Below are positions 43,032-52,768 of a stretch of 64,000 nucleotides of DNA, piece after piece. Origin of the DNA: Exiguobacterium sp. BMC-KP (GTDB lineage Bacteria > Bacillota > Bacilli > Exiguobacteriales > Exiguobacteriaceae); contig NZ_LGIW01000014.1 of assembly GCF_001275385.1 (NCBI RefSeq), forward strand, positions 124,001 through 188,000. The letters are read 5' to 3'. The position numbers and the translations under genes are program-made. The notes beneath the pieces are model-generated. The model did no database searches, was not told where the DNA came from, and saw only the letters and a program-made list of their open reading frames with translations. Within the stretch, counting starts at the first letter, position 1. Every line of letters begins with the position of its first letter.

Positions 43032-43678
43032 CTGACGGGACTCCGCGACAATACGACGGGATCGGTTCCTTCTGTTTCGACGAGCTGCTGATCGCATAAA
43101 TAGATCCCGCTTTCGTCAGCAAGTCCGAAAGCACGGTCTGCACTTTCTTCCGTAAACGATTGCACGAGATGGGCAGCTTCGCCCCACGTCTCGTAATGGA
43201 CACAGACGACCGCGTCGTTCAGTAAGGCAAGACCAGGCAAGCGAAGACGTCGATTGTCGCGTTGGTCGATCTCCGGAATGATACACCGTTCGGGCGAAAC
43301 GAGGGCACCAGCTGAAAAACCGACGACCGGAACACCATCTGCGAAACGCGACTGAATGATGTCACCGATCGGTGTACCGACCAAGTATTGCTGATACAAT
43401 TCGGTCTCGCCACCGGAGATGATGATGCCTTGACACTGTTTCAGTTGCGCGAGTTGTCCGTCTGTTGGTGCGTCAGATAGTGGCAGATGGACGAAAGACG
43501 AAATGCCATCTTCCTGTAACTGCTTCGTATAGATCGAGGCGTAACGCGTCCAGTCCTTACCGATCCGCGGAATGTATAGAATCGCGACCGGTCCACCGTT
43601 CGTTAATGTAGCAAATCGTGTTCGTAAGTTCGGTGTAAAAGGAGGACCGCCTCCAAAGAGGAATAAGTGAGTCGGCAT
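43028..43678 (-). CDS. Peptidase S51-like protein
   Basis: A 216-residue protein of the peptidase E/cyanophycinase (S51) family. The nucleophile elbow GFSAGALVSPE (about 117-127) holds the catalytic Ser, and IIISGGETELYQQY resembles the substrate loop. The C-terminal half is more divergent. Family members cleave aspartyl dipeptides or act on cyanophycin; the actual substrate is unknown. It precedes the MutT-like gene with a 4-bp overlap. AAAGGAG site 10 bp upstream of ATG. Confidence 0.82.
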   Translation of the reverse strand: MPTHLFLFGGGPPFTPNLRTRFATLTNGGPVAILYIPRIGKDWTRYASIYTKQLQEDGISSFVHLPLSDAPTDGQLAQLKQCQGIIISGGETELYQQYLVGTPIGDIIQSRFADGVPVVGFSAGALVSPERCIIPEIDQRDNRRLRLPGLALLNDAVVCVHYETWGEAAHLVQSFTEESADRAFGLADESGIYLCDQQLVETEGTDPVVLSRSPVR

Positions 43679-43699
43679 GAGGCATGTCTCCTTTCAAGT

Positions 43700-45772
43700 T
43701 TAATCCAGTGTATAGCGGTTGATCGTCTCGTGCAACTCACGGGAGAGCGTATAAATCTCTTCCGTCAGCGTATGGACGACATCCATTCGTTCGCTGAAAG
43801 CGAGTGATTGCTCGGATGCATGTTGGTTGTCTTGAGCGCTGGCGATGATTCCGGCACGCAGCTGTTCGGCTTGTGCGACGAGGTGGGAAGCGGTCGATAA
43901 GACATCCCGGTTCGTTTCCGAAAGGGCGGCCATATCAACAGTGACACCTTTTGACTGGGTGACGATCGAATCAAACGATTGCGTCGCTTCCGTGACGCGA
44001 ACGACACCGTCTTGAACGGCAACGGTTCCGCGTGCCATGGCGTCTTCGAGTTGTTTTGTCTCCAGTTGGATCGAATCGATTGTTTCCTGGACGCGAACCA
44101 TTGACTGTTTCGATTGGTTGGCAAGATTCTGAATCTCGCGTGCGACGACAACGAATCCTTTGCCTTGTTCCCCGGCACGTGCGGCTTCGATCGAAGCGTT
44201 TAATGAGAGAAGATTCGTTTCGTTAGCGATCGATTCGATGATGCTGATGATCTCTAAGATATTCTCGGAAGCGATTTGGACGCGACGTGATTTATCGGCA
44301 GCCTCATCAATCGCATTTTGAATCGATTGCATCTGTTCCGTAACGGCATGGAGATCCGAACGTCCGGTCGTTGCAAGATTTTCTGAACGACTAGCGCTAT
44401 CGACGACGAGAGCCGACGTTTGCGCGTTCTGCTCGATTGTTGCCGTCAAGGATTGTAAGGACGCTGTATGCCCATCAAACGCGCCAGACTGTTGCTGGGC
44501 GGTTGCGGCAATTCCAGTCATTGCTGTTGCCATCTCTTTTGTTCCGTGTCCGGTCTCTTCGGCTTCAACGACGAGCTCAGCGAGAGAGTCATCAATCGTC
44601 CGTGACATTGCATCGACTCGCTGTACCAAATTGATTAAAGAGAGGCGCATTGTCTCGAATAAACGGGAGAGCTGTCCAATCTCATCACGTGACGTCGCAA
44701 CGACCGGTTGTGATAAATCGTGTTCGGCAATCGCGCCCGCACTATGCAGTAACGCGCGAATTGGTCGGACGAGCGTGCGTGTGAAGAGGATCGCAGCAAG
44801 TGCTACCAAAGCAATTAACGCCACTAACGCAATCAATAGCTTTTGTACGAAATCAGATAAAGAAGCAAACACTTCTTCCGTATGGACTTCTGTGATCAGT
44901 CCCCAGTTGAGACCAGCGATTTTTAGTGGTGTGAAGGACGTCACGACTTCATGACCATCGGTGTCCGTTGTTTCTGTCGTTTTCGTCTGACCGGCAACGA
45001 CTTGTTTGACTGGCGTCGACTGGACCCGTTTTTCGCCGACTTCCGTCTGTTTTGTCGCTCGGAAATCAGAGCGTAAGCGTTGATCGGCACCAACAAGATA
45101 CGATTCACCGGTTTTGCCGAGTCCAGCCGTTGTTTTCATGATCTGATTGATTCGATCACCGGCGAGCTGAAGCGCAAGAACTCCACGTGGTTTGTTCGTC
45201 TTTGGGTCGACATAGGGAATCGCAAAGAAAGCAGCAGGAGCTTTTGACGGTTCGTAGTACGCATAATCAGCAATGACGCCTGTTTGTTTTGTTAAGGCGT
45301 CCTGATACGCTTTTCCGAGCCCTGACGATTTGAGATCACCGGTGACGACATTCTGACCGAGATCCGGTTCTTTGAACGCCGTATAGACGACATTTCCGTC
45401 CGGATCAATGAAGAAGACATCATAGAAGCCGGACTGCTCGATGTATTGATTGAAGTAGGTATCGAATTTTTTGGCTTCTTGTTGGTAGGCGTCGTTCGCC
45501 AGTCCACCGTCCGCAAACTGTTTCGTTAAGGGAGCGAAAGCTTGCTGGACTTGTTCGTTCTCTGCTAATGCTTCGAGGTTCAAAAATTTCTCATCGATAT
45601 GTTGCGTGACAGTCGCTTTTTTAGCATCACGAATCGCCTCAAGTTTCGCGTAAGCTTCGTCCGTTAAGGCATTCTTCGTTTCAATATACAAAAACGAGCC
45701 GATCAAGACGATCGGTACGATTGCAAGACCGAGGAAAGCAAGTAACATTTTCGGATACAGACCCCACTTCAT
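43700..45772 (-). CDS. Methyl-accepting chemotaxis protein with double Cache sensor
   Basis: A chemoreceptor of about 690 residues: N-terminal helix (about 12-32), a large extracellular dCache domain (35-310; [41 protein letters not shown]), a second helix (about 315-338), HAMP (340-395; [19 protein letters not shown]) and the signalling coiled coil with tip [20 protein letters not shown]. dCache domains bind amino acids or carboxylates in many receptors. ATG at 45772 has GGAGTGG eight bases upstream. Confidence 0.92.
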   Translation of the reverse strand: MKWGLYPKMLLAFLGLAIVPIVLIGSFLYIETKNALTDEAYAKLEAIRDAKKATVTQHIDEKFLNLEALAENEQVQQAFAPLTKQFADGGLANDAYQQEAKKFDTYFNQYIEQSGFYDVFFIDPDGNVVYTAFKEPDLGQNVVTGDLKSSGLGKAYQDALTKQTGVIADYAYYEPSKAPAAFFAIPYVDPKTNKPRGVLALQLAGDRINQIMKTTAGLGKTGESYLVGADQRLRSDFRATKQTEVGEKRVQSTPVKQVVAGQTKTTETTDTDGHEVVTSFTPLKIAGLNWGLITEVHTEEVFASLSDFVQKLLIALVALIALVALAAILFTRTLVRPIRALLHSAGAIAEHDLSQPVVATSRDEIGQLSRLFETMRLSLINLVQRVDAMSRTIDDSLAELVVEAEETGHGTKEMATAMTGIAATAQQQSGAFDGHTASLQSLTATIEQNAQTSALVVDSASRSENLATTGRSDLHAVTEQMQSIQNAIDEAADKSRRVQIASENILEIISIIESIANETNLLSLNASIEAARAGEQGKGFVVVAREIQNLANQSKQSMVRVQETIDSIQLETKQLEDAMARGTVAVQDGVVRVTEATQSFDSIVTQSKGVTVDMAALSETNRDVLSTASHLVAQAEQLRAGIIASAQDNQHASEQSLAFSERMDVVHTLTEEIYTLSRELHETINRYTLD

Positions 45773-45851
45773 ACGCATCCACTCCGTTCGTTTTAGATTA
45801 CCTTTAGTGTACGAAAGGAACACGAGAAGAGATATTGGATTTCCATATCTT

Positions 45852-46883
45852 TTAAATGACTTTATTTTCCGTAGAAGCTGTAATACGAGAGTCAACGAGC
45901 CGAAAGAAGCGCTGCTTTCTAAACCACAGGGCGTGTTGTTTTACTTCTTGATACAGGACGAACAGAACGAAGGCGATGACAAGACCACGTCCAATCCATG
46001 GTAAGACGAGAAGGCCATAGTTCATCGCAGCAAACAGCTGGAGTAAGAAACGACGTTTACTCGGATCTCGCAGATACGTGATCAGCGGGAGTTGCTGATG
46101 CGTCTGCTTGAATAATCGCAGATGAAGGAACGGACGCTTTCGATGCGACGGTTTTGGTAAGGCACCGTTCAATTCAAGGACGGTCGTCGATAAACTCGAC
46201 TGTCGTTTCATCGACAACAGAATGTCCTCCGTTAATCCGTCCTCACGCCGTGACCAGTGCCGGACATGAAGAGATCCGAATAGTAACACACCCAGTGCAA
46301 CAACGAAGAGGACAGGATGCGGTTGCAGCCAAAGCAGGAGCAACAGAGTGATACGTCCGGTTGCTAGGACGAGGTGACCGCTCCATTTTCGCAAGAACCG
46401 TTGTCCGGATAACCGGTACGTCCAGAAGCTAAAGAACGGTTGGAGCAAAGAGAGCGCAAGACTAATCAGCAGTACTGTGATACTAGATTGGTCAAACCGG
46501 GTGCTATGTAACGGAAAACAGAGTAGATGTAATCCGGCAGTCAATAGAAAAATCCGCATGAAGTGATACCGAACGGAATACCACTTCATTCGAACGATTG
46601 CTCCAGGAACCGGTTTGAAGAAGAGACGATCTGCGGGTTCGAACCAGGCGTAAAAGGCGGGCAGGAATCCATACAGAATCCAACCGAGTAAAATCCAAGC
46701 GACCGGAACTGTTTGAACCCAGTCCGCTTGACCGTTTAAAATCTGGATCGTTTCATAGATGATGAACAGACCGACTGGAATGACGAGATAGAGCAAAATC
46801 GTCCAATCGAAAATTTCTCGAAAGAAGCGACGCTGTTCCGTATGCCGTCGACGGATCCGTTGCTTCAAAAAGGTTTCAATCAT
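45852..46883 (-). CDS. ecsB: ABC transporter permease, EcsB-like
   Basis: A 343-residue membrane protein with about six to seven helices and a basic C-terminal loop, matching EcsB by topology, length and operon order. It overlaps the ATPase gene by 8 bp. In Bacillus, EcsAB affects secretion, competence and intramembrane proteolysis by RasP. Sequence conservation in EcsB is low, so the call rests partly on context. No substrate-binding protein is present, consistent with the exporter type. Confidence 0.78.
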   Translation of the reverse strand: MIETFLKQRIRRRHTEQRRFFREIFDWTILLYLVIPVGLFIIYETIQILNGQADWVQTVPVAWILLGWILYGFLPAFYAWFEPADRLFFKPVPGAIVRMKWYSVRYHFMRIFLLTAGLHLLCFPLHSTRFDQSSITVLLISLALSLLQPFFSFWTYRLSGQRFLRKWSGHLVLATGRITLLLLLWLQPHPVLFVVALGVLLFGSLHVRHWSRREDGLTEDILLSMKRQSSLSTTVLELNGALPKPSHRKRPFLHLRLFKQTHQQLPLITYLRDPSKRRFLLQLFAAMNYGLLVLPWIGRGLVIAFVLFVLYQEVKQHALWFRKQRFFRLVDSRITASTENKVI

Positions 46884-47556
46884 GCTCGAGCACCATCGCT
46901 TCCATGATGTCGAACAAGCGGGCACCAGGCTGACCAGAGGCTTCACCGATTTGAGCGAGTGTTCCTTGATGTTTGATGCGCCCCTGATCAATCCAGACGA
47001 AGTCGTCACAAAGACGTTCCGCGGAATCAAGGACGTGGGTGACGAGCAGAATCGCCACGCCACGCGTCCGTTCTGCTTCGAGTAAATGTAATAATCGAAT
47101 CGTCGCGACCGCGTCAAGACCGACGAACGGTTCATCGATGATCAGGCAGTCTGCGCGTTGCATCAAGGCACAGACGAGCATTACTTTCTGTTTCATTCCT
47201 TTAGAGAAAGAAGAGACATAGTCACTTGTGACAGCATGCAGTTCGAACGTCTTTAAGAGTCGTTCCGTATAGGCATGATCCGTCTCGTGGAGCGAGGCGA
47301 CCAACTCAAGGTGCTCGGCGAGTGTCAAATATTCGTAATAGGTCGGCAGCTCCGGAATATAGGCGAGTGAGACCGGTAAATCGATCTCTCCTTCGACCCA
47401 AGGCAGCGTACCGAACATCGCTTGAATCGTCGTACTTTTTCCTGCACCGTTTGTACCAATCAAACCGGTGATGGATCCAGGCTGTAAAGCAAACGCAATC
47501 TCTTGTAAGACGGGCTGACCTACGTCATAACCGGCTTGTTGAATGGATACATGCAT
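46876..47556 (-). CDS. ecsA: ABC transporter ATPase, EcsA-like
   Basis: A 226-residue ATPase with Walker A GTNGAGKSTT (about residue 36), signature FSKGMKQKVML (the usual LSGGQ reads FSKGM, as in EcsA), Walker B CLIIDEPFVGLD and H-loop LLVTHVLDSAE. ATG at 47556 is used because the outer ATG at 47565 directly touches the AAAGGAG site. It leads a two-gene operon with the membrane partner. Confidence 0.9.
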   Translation of the reverse strand: MHVSIQQAGYDVGQPVLQEIAFALQPGSITGLIGTNGAGKSTTIQAMFGTLPWVEGEIDLPVSLAYIPELPTYYEYLTLAEHLELVASLHETDHAYTERLLKTFELHAVTSDYVSSFSKGMKQKVMLVCALMQRADCLIIDEPFVGLDAVATIRLLHLLEAERTRGVAILLVTHVLDSAERLCDDFVWIDQGRIKHQGTLAQIGEASGQPGARLFDIMEAMVLEHD

Positions 47557-47702
47557 GTGAAACATCTCCTTTCACTACATTTACTGATAGAAGGAGAAAA
47601 ATGTTTCACAGCAACAGAAATCAGCAGAACCATAGTAAAAAATGAAACAGGTTAAAAATAATAAATGGAGTATACTGGGAACATCAAATTTAGGGGATGA
47701 TT

Positions 47703-48086
47703 ATGATGGAGACAGTAAAACGGATCTATTACCGCGAGTCCGGAAGGGGAATAGGACAGACGTTTTGGTGGAACCGTGCAAGTCAAACAATTCGAGCAGA
47801 AGATGAAGAAAATCGATTGACGGCATCCGGAGAACGTATACTGACACAAGACGATCTAGCGTTCATGGATATGTGGATGAAGAAGTATGATCTAGTAGCG
47901 TGGGAGACGTATCCTGAGTCAGTGCATGAGATGCTAGACGGGACGGATTGGACGCTTGAAGTAACGACGAATAAACAAATCATCTGTATCAGTAAGTCAA
48001 ATGTCTATCCACCTGGATGGAGAAACATCCGTGACGCGTTGTATCGTTTTTTCACATCACAAGCGAGTCAGGAGGGGCAGCGATGA
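47703..48086 (+). CDS. Hypothetical protein with Trp-rich pattern
   Basis: A 127-residue cytoplasmic protein, unrecognised. It has three strand-rich regions (KRIYYRESGRGIGQTFWWNR, WTLEVTTNKQIICISKSN) and helices (LAFMDMWMKKYDLVAWETYP), ending in NIRDALYRFFTSQ. No signal peptide. Three ATG codons (47697, 47703, 47706) follow AGGGG; one of the later two is best placed. It overlaps the next gene by 4 bp and so forms an operon with that membrane protein. Confidence 0.65.
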   Translation: MMETVKRIYYRESGRGIGQTFWWNRASQTIRAEDEENRLTASGERILTQDDLAFMDMWMKKYDLVAWETYPESVHEMLDGTDWTLEVTTNKQIICISKSNVYPPGWRNIRDALYRFFTSQASQEGQR

Positions 48087-48436
48087 AACGAACATGGTTG
48101 TATGTGATTCCCTTTGCTTGGTTTGGACCCTATTTTGATTGGAAAGAAGGTTCACTTCTAGGCTATGCCTTATTTTTGTTTGGACTCGGTGCTCTATCGT
48201 ATTCACTTGCGCGGAGTGGGAAACCGAAATATATCGTCATCGGCAATCTAGTTTCGTTTGCGATTTCATACGGGATCGCGCTCAGCGTAGGGAGAGGATA
48301 TGGCGAAGGGTACTTCAATCCATTGACGGTCAGTCAACTAGTGATCGGAGTAAGTATCTTGAATCTGGTTGTACAAATACCAATCGTGATGCATGCGATT
48401 CAACGACGAGCAAAACAAAGTAAAAGCGCTCCTTAA
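48083..48436 (+). CDS. Small membrane protein, four helices
   Basis: A 117-residue integral membrane protein with about four hydrophobic helices (5-25, 28-45, 48-68, 82-105) and a basic C-terminus (QRRAKQSKSAP). No family is recognised. Its ATGA start is translationally coupled to the upstream hypothetical gene and its stop lies in the stem of the following terminator. Its role is unknown. Confidence 0.65.
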   Translation: MKRTWLYVIPFAWFGPYFDWKEGSLLGYALFLFGLGALSYSLARSGKPKYIVIGNLVSFAISYGIALSVGRGYGEGYFNPLTVSQLVIGVSILNLVVQIPIVMHAIQRRAKQSKSAP

Positions 48437-48452
48437 AACTAGGAGCGCTTAC
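48418..48452. terminator. Bidirectional terminator
   Basis: AGTAAAAGCGCTCCT pairs with AGGAGCGCTTACT, loop TAAAACT, between convergent genes. Confidence 0.8.
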
Positions 48453-48455
48453 TCA

Positions 48456-49007
48456 TTAATTTTTACCTTTAAAGACGACTTCGTTATCGTTCCATGAGAA
48501 AGAAGGTTTGTAGATAAGTTCGAGGGACTGACCTTTTGGTGCATCGTAAAAGAGTTTACCTTTTAACGTCTTACCTTTGTTTAAATCACCACTGATTGCC
48601 ATGTCATCTCCGAAATAAGAATCGACTTGTTCATCATTAATATAGAGGTTGAATTCCGTATCATCGATGAAAGCAGAATCATCGCCTTTATTGATTGCTG
48701 TTACATCAAATACAACGACATTTCCATTTTTTGATTCGCTGTATTGAGCAGGAGACTGGTTTTGAGCTTTTGAAATCGTGAGCTGTACATCACCGACTTT
48801 GATCGTATCGCCGAATGCAAAATGCTTAGGTGTATTTTTTTGTTTATCGCCTTTAGCCTGTTTTGAATCGACTGCAGTGACTTCTCCTCCTTTTTTGAGC
48901 TCTTTGTCTACTTCGTTTGCGAAGAATGATGTACATGCGACCATTGCAACGATAAGAATGACGATTGCGATGATCAAACCAAGTACCAATTTAAGAAGCT
49001 TTTTCAT
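48456..49007 (-). CDS. DUF4352 lipoprotein-like protein
   Basis: A 183-residue exported protein with a lipobox-like end to its signal (VAMVAC, Cys25), a short charged linker (KELKKGGEVTAVDSKQAKGD) and a DUF4352 domain (65-183; GNVVVFDVTAINKGDDSAFIDDTEFNLYI). It is analogous to the protein at 19800, but that copy lacks the Cys. The low GC of the gene and its AT-rich upstream region (49010-49240) differ from neighbours. Function unknown. Confidence 0.75.
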   Translation of the reverse strand: MKKLLKLVLGLIIAIVILIVAMVACTSFFANEVDKELKKGGEVTAVDSKQAKGDKQKNTPKHFAFGDTIKVGDVQLTISKAQNQSPAQYSESKNGNVVVFDVTAINKGDDSAFIDDTEFNLYINDEQVDSYFGDDMAISGDLNKGKTLKGKLFYDAPKGQSLELIYKPSFSWNDNEVVFKGKN

Positions 49008-49245
49008 ACTGATAAACCGATCCCTTCGAATTCAATAAGAATTGCTATGTATTTCCTACACTTATTAAAATGGAAAAAATGCTATACTTTTTAATAAATA
49101 ACAAATTTTAATATAAAATAAGTAAGAATTAATAGTAATCTATCATAAAACCCAAATTAATACCATAATTTATTTATATTAAAATAATTTTGAAATTTCT
49201 ATTTTTTAGGTTTTGAATAGAGAAGACACTACAAGGATTTACAAA

Positions 49246-49275
49246 TAAAAACACCACGCAAAATGCGTGATGTGT
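49246..49275 (-). terminator. Terminator of the ridA gene
   Basis: On the minus strand ACACATCACGCA-TTT-TGCGTGGTGT is followed by TTTTTATTTG. The region upstream to 49010 is AT-rich with no gene. Confidence 0.8.
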
Positions 49276-49277
49276 GA

Positions 49278-49667
49278 TTAGAGGAGTCCTAAAATCTCGA
49301 CTTCGACCAAGGCACCTTTTGGTAGTTCCTTCACAGCGATACAAGACCGAGCTGGGAAGTGATCGTGCGGTGCGAAGTAATCGGAGTAGATCGTATTAAA
49401 AGAAGCGAAGTGTTCCATGCTCGTTAAGTAGCATGTCGTCTTGACGACGCGGTCGGGTGTCAGTCCTGCCTCTTTCAGGATGGCATCGACGTTTCGCATG
49501 ACTTGTTCCGTCTGCTCCGTGATTCCGCCTGGAACAAGTTCGCCTGTTGCCGGGTCGATCGGGATTTGCCCGGAAGCATAGAGTGTTCCGTTTGCGATAA
49601 AGCCTTGCGAGTAAGGACCAATCGCAGCAGGGGCGTTCGTTGTGTCGATCTGTTTGAATGTAGACAT
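49278..49667 (-). CDS. ridA: RidA family enamine/imine deaminase
   Basis: A 129-residue RidA (YjgF/UK114) protein that hydrolyses reactive enamines and imines such as 2-aminoacrylate. It contains all the usual signatures: IGPYSQGFIANGTLYASGQI, TEQVMRNVDAILKEAGL, VVKTTCYLTSMEHFASFN and the active-site Arg in HFPARSCIAVKELPKGALVEVE. It is monocistronic with GGAGGTTCTTTTC before the ATG. Confidence 0.95.
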   Translation of the reverse strand: MSTFKQIDTTNAPAAIGPYSQGFIANGTLYASGQIPIDPATGELVPGGITEQTEQVMRNVDAILKEAGLTPDRVVKTTCYLTSMEHFASFNTIYSDYFAPHDHFPARSCIAVKELPKGALVEVEILGLL

Positions 49668-49756
49668 GAAAAGAACCTCCTCTTATAAAATACATATGTA
49701 CGACACCGAGTGATTCGACTCGGATATCCCTCAACCCTTCAAAGGAGTGAATTGAT

Positions 49757-50080
49757 ATGCCACTTTATCATAAATTAGTTCGAGACACGATTCCAAACAT
49801 CATCGACCAAAACGGGAAAAAAGCGACGTTCCGCACGTTGGACGAAAATGAATTCCTAGTGGAAGCGAAAAAGAAATTACATGAAGAACTGGCTGAATAC
49901 GAGGAAGCGACGACGGACACAGACGCTGTCGAGGAGTTAGCTGATTTACTGGAGCTCATCCAAGCGTTAGCGAAGATACATGGCGTGACAGTCGAGGAAC
50001 TGGAAGCCGTCCGAGCGAAGAAACAGCAACAACGCGGTGGATTTGAAGAACGCCTCTACCTGATCGAGGTCGAGGATTGA
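49757..50080 (+). CDS. MazG-like all-alpha NTP pyrophosphohydrolase
   Basis: A 107-residue all-alpha NTP-PPase related to phosphoribosyl-ATP pyrophosphohydrolase. It starts MPLYHKLVRDTIPNIIDQNG, with metal-binding acids in KKLHEELAEYEEA and DAVEELADLLELIQAL. Such proteins remove aberrant nucleotides or change NTP pools, and small versions occur in phage and defence contexts. It overlaps the next gene (PLD-helicase) by TTGA, so the two proteins are made together. Confidence 0.8.
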   Translation: MPLYHKLVRDTIPNIIDQNGKKATFRTLDENEFLVEAKKKLHEELAEYEEATTDTDAVEELADLLELIQALAKIHGVTVEELEAVRAKKQQQRGGFEERLYLIEVED

Positions 50081-52395
50081 TCCCGGAAGCGAAGCTGACG
50101 ACGCATCACTTATATGACTCACTTATCGAAGCCATTGATCAGGCAGAGGAAGTCTATATCGTCGCAGCGTTTGCTCAGAAGTCAGGCGTCGCTTTACTCG
50201 TCCCGGCGTTTCGTCGTGCGTTGCAACGAGGAGCCGAGATTCGTCTGTTGATTGGCGACTATCTACATATCACTGACCCAGAAGCATTGGCACAGTTGCT
50301 TGCGCTTGATGGGTTGTCAGTTCGCTTTTATCGGTCTGGTGGACGCTCTTTCCATCCGAAAGCGTATCTGTTTCGAAACGCAGAGACTGGCTTATCAATC
50401 GTCGGTTCGTCGAACATCTCGAACAGTGCACTTCGGTCTGGAATCGAATGGAACGTCCATCTACCACAAGCTGTCGCTCCACAGATCCTTGATGATGCGA
50501 TTGATGCCTTCATGGATCTTTACCTCAGCGAATCGGCAGAAGAACTGAATCCGGTTGTCTTAGATGCTTATCGTCAAGAGTACGCGGCACGTCAGTATGT
50601 CGCGGAACCAGAAGTCGAGTATGACGAAGGAACGGTCGTCGTTGCGCCAGAAATCCTGCCGCACCGGGTGCAGGAAGAAGCGCTCCAAGCGTTACGGGAA
50701 ACGATGGAAGAAGGACGGACACGGGCGTTGGCAGTGCTTGCGACTGGACTAGGGAAGACCTACCTGAGTGCGTTCTTTGCGGGAGACTTTACACGAGTCC
50801 TGTTCCTGGCACATCAAAAAGAACTATTACTGCAAGCAGAGCGTTCGTTTCAAAAAGTCAATCCGGCGTGGCAGACTGGTTTCTACATCGGCAGTGACCG
50901 GACCGTCACAGAGACGACGGAGATCGTCTTCGCTTCCGTCCAGACGTTGGCGCAAAAGCGTCATTTGAACCGTTTTTCAACTGACCAGTTTGATCTCATC
51001 ATCGTCGACGAGTTCCATCACGCGGCAGCGACGAGTTATCGGAAGATCATCAATCATTTCACGCCCCGTTTCCTGCTCGGTCTGACGGCGACACCAGACC
51101 GGATGGATGGAGCCGATGTCTATGCGATCTGTCACCATAACGTTGCTTTCCAGATGCACTTCACGGCAGCGATTGCTGAAGGATTTTTGACGCCGTTTCA
51201 TTATTACGGTATTCATGACACGATCGACTATTCCCAGATTCGAAGAATTGGTCGAACGTATGATGCGTCGCAGCTCGAGCATCGGCAACTCGATCGTGAA
51301 GTCGCGGATAATATCTATCATTCATGGGAGAAACATCATCAAACGAAGACAATTGGCTTTTGTTCGTCGATTAAGCAGGCGGAATATCTAGCGCAAGTAT
51401 TTCGAGATAAAGGAACGAAGGCATTTGCACTGACAGGACAGACGATAAATCGCGCGCAATATATGCAAGCATTCGAGCAAGGCGAGATTGAAGTTCTTTT
51501 TACGATCGATTTATTCAACGAAGGTGTCGATATTCCGAAAGTGGATACACTGCTGTTCTGTCGTCCGACGGAATCTGTCGCCATTTATACGCAGCAAATC
51601 GGACGCGGACTACGCTTAGCGCAAGACAAATCGCATTGCGTCATCATTGACTTAATTGGGAATTACCGTAACGTCGAAACGAAACTGAAACTACTTGGAA
51701 CAATGAAAGAATCGTTCAAGCGAGGGCAGACAGAACCGATTACGCCACCACCCGGCTGTGTGATTGAGTTCGATACGCGGGCACTGGAATTGATTCATCG
51801 ACTCAGGCAACCAAGTCAGCGGAAGTTACGATTGATTGAGCAATACGAGCGAATCAAATACGAACTTGGTCATCGACCATCCTATGTTGAAATCGGAGAA
51901 TATGCGGCAGTTCCACAAGGCTATAAACAAGATTGGGGTTCTTACGTTGGGTTCTTGAAGGAGCATCAGGAACTATCGGACGAAGAGGTCGAAGCGTACG
52001 ACGCAAATCGTGAATTGATTGAACAAGTCGAAAAGACGATCATGAATCGGAGTTATAAGATGGTCGTTCTGTTAGCAATGCTTGAGCGGGGAGAAGAACG
52101 ATGGATGGAGCCAATTACGGTTGGAGAAGTCGCGCCGTTCTTTTATGAGTATTTGCATGCGGAAAAGTATCGGGAGTTGAAGGATACGCAAACGGCGGAG
52201 TTAAAAGGACTATTTGACACAGTAAAAGTAGAAAGTTTATTGAAAAAGATGCCGTTTCCGAGAATGGGCGGAATATTAACATTCTCTGGTGAGTTTTTGT
52301 TAATGAGATTAAATATAAAAAGTAGAGAACTTTATAGAATCATAAAAGATATCGTCAATTACAGAATTAACGAATACTTTCGATCTAAAAGCTAA
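50077..52395 (+). CDS. PLD nuclease-SF2 helicase fusion protein
   Basis: A 772-residue protein. Residues 1-160 are a PLD-type nuclease-like domain (SFHPKAYLF with HxK, then GSSNISNSALRSGIEWN). Residues 190-560 are an SF2 helicase: Walker A LATGLGKTYLS, Walker B DEFHH, LTATPDRMD, helicase C GFCSSIKQAEYLA and the arginine finger QQIGRGLR. The C-terminus (565-772) is like DUF3427-type extensions. The last about 70 codons are AT-rich, unlike the rest. It starts at TTG overlapping the MazG-like gene. Restriction-like or repair role is possible; defence is an inference. Confidence 0.84.
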   Translation: MIPEAKLTTHHLYDSLIEAIDQAEEVYIVAAFAQKSGVALLVPAFRRALQRGAEIRLLIGDYLHITDPEALAQLLALDGLSVRFYRSGGRSFHPKAYLFRNAETGLSIVGSSNISNSALRSGIEWNVHLPQAVAPQILDDAIDAFMDLYLSESAEELNPVVLDAYRQEYAARQYVAEPEVEYDEGTVVVAPEILPHRVQEEALQALRETMEEGRTRALAVLATGLGKTYLSAFFAGDFTRVLFLAHQKELLLQAERSFQKVNPAWQTGFYIGSDRTVTETTEIVFASVQTLAQKRHLNRFSTDQFDLIIVDEFHHAAATSYRKIINHFTPRFLLGLTATPDRMDGADVYAICHHNVAFQMHFTAAIAEGFLTPFHYYGIHDTIDYSQIRRIGRTYDASQLEHRQLDREVADNIYHSWEKHHQTKTIGFCSSIKQAEYLAQVFRDKGTKAFALTGQTINRAQYMQAFEQGEIEVLFTIDLFNEGVDIPKVDTLLFCRPTESVAIYTQQIGRGLRLAQDKSHCVIIDLIGNYRNVETKLKLLGTMKESFKRGQTEPITPPPGCVIEFDTRALELIHRLRQPSQRKLRLIEQYERIKYELGHRPSYVEIGEYAAVPQGYKQDWGSYVGFLKEHQELSDEEVEAYDANRELIEQVEKTIMNRSYKMVVLLAMLERGEERWMEPITVGEVAPFFYEYLHAEKYRELKDTQTAELKGLFDTVKVESLLKKMPFPRMGGILTFSGEFLLMRLNIKSRELYRIIKDIVNYRINEYFRSKS

Positions 52396-52409
52396 TCCTT
52401 AATCAATTT

Positions 52410-52768
52410 TATAAACCGATAGAATGATTTATAAGAGAACTGTGCAGGATTATAAAGAGGTAGAAAGATAGATAAACAAACTCTTACGAAATTATAAACC
52501 GATAGAATGATTTATAAGAGAACTGTGCAGGATTATAAAGAGGTAGAAAGATAGATAAACAAACTCTTACGAAATTATAAACCGTTAGAATGATTTATAA
52601 GAGAACTGTGCAGGATTATAAAGAGGTAGAAAGATAGATAAACAAACTCTTACGAAATTATAAACCGATAGAATGATTTATAAGAGAACTGTGCAGGATT
52701 ATAAAGAGGTAGAAAGATAGATAAACAAACTCTTACGGAATTATAAACCGATAGAATGATTTATAAGA
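52410..52768. repeat. 83-bp tandem repeat array, four full copies plus partial
   Basis: Units start at 52411, 52494, 52577, 52660 and 52743 (partial, about 26 bp). They are nearly identical; copy 3 reads CCGTTAG for CCGATAG. Each unit divides into four sub-units of 20-21 bp starting TTATAA, TTATAA, TTATAA and GATAAA, about two helical turns apart, like iterons. Units also contain TTATAAA/TTTATAA and CTCTTA/TAAGAG inverted pairs. This is not CRISPR because unit and inter-unit sequence repeat together. It lies directly after the PLD-helicase stop. Confidence 0.95.

Noticed and set aside
52410-52768. CRISPR-like array
   Set aside because: The whole 83-bp unit repeats, including the parts that would be spacers, and no cas genes are nearby.
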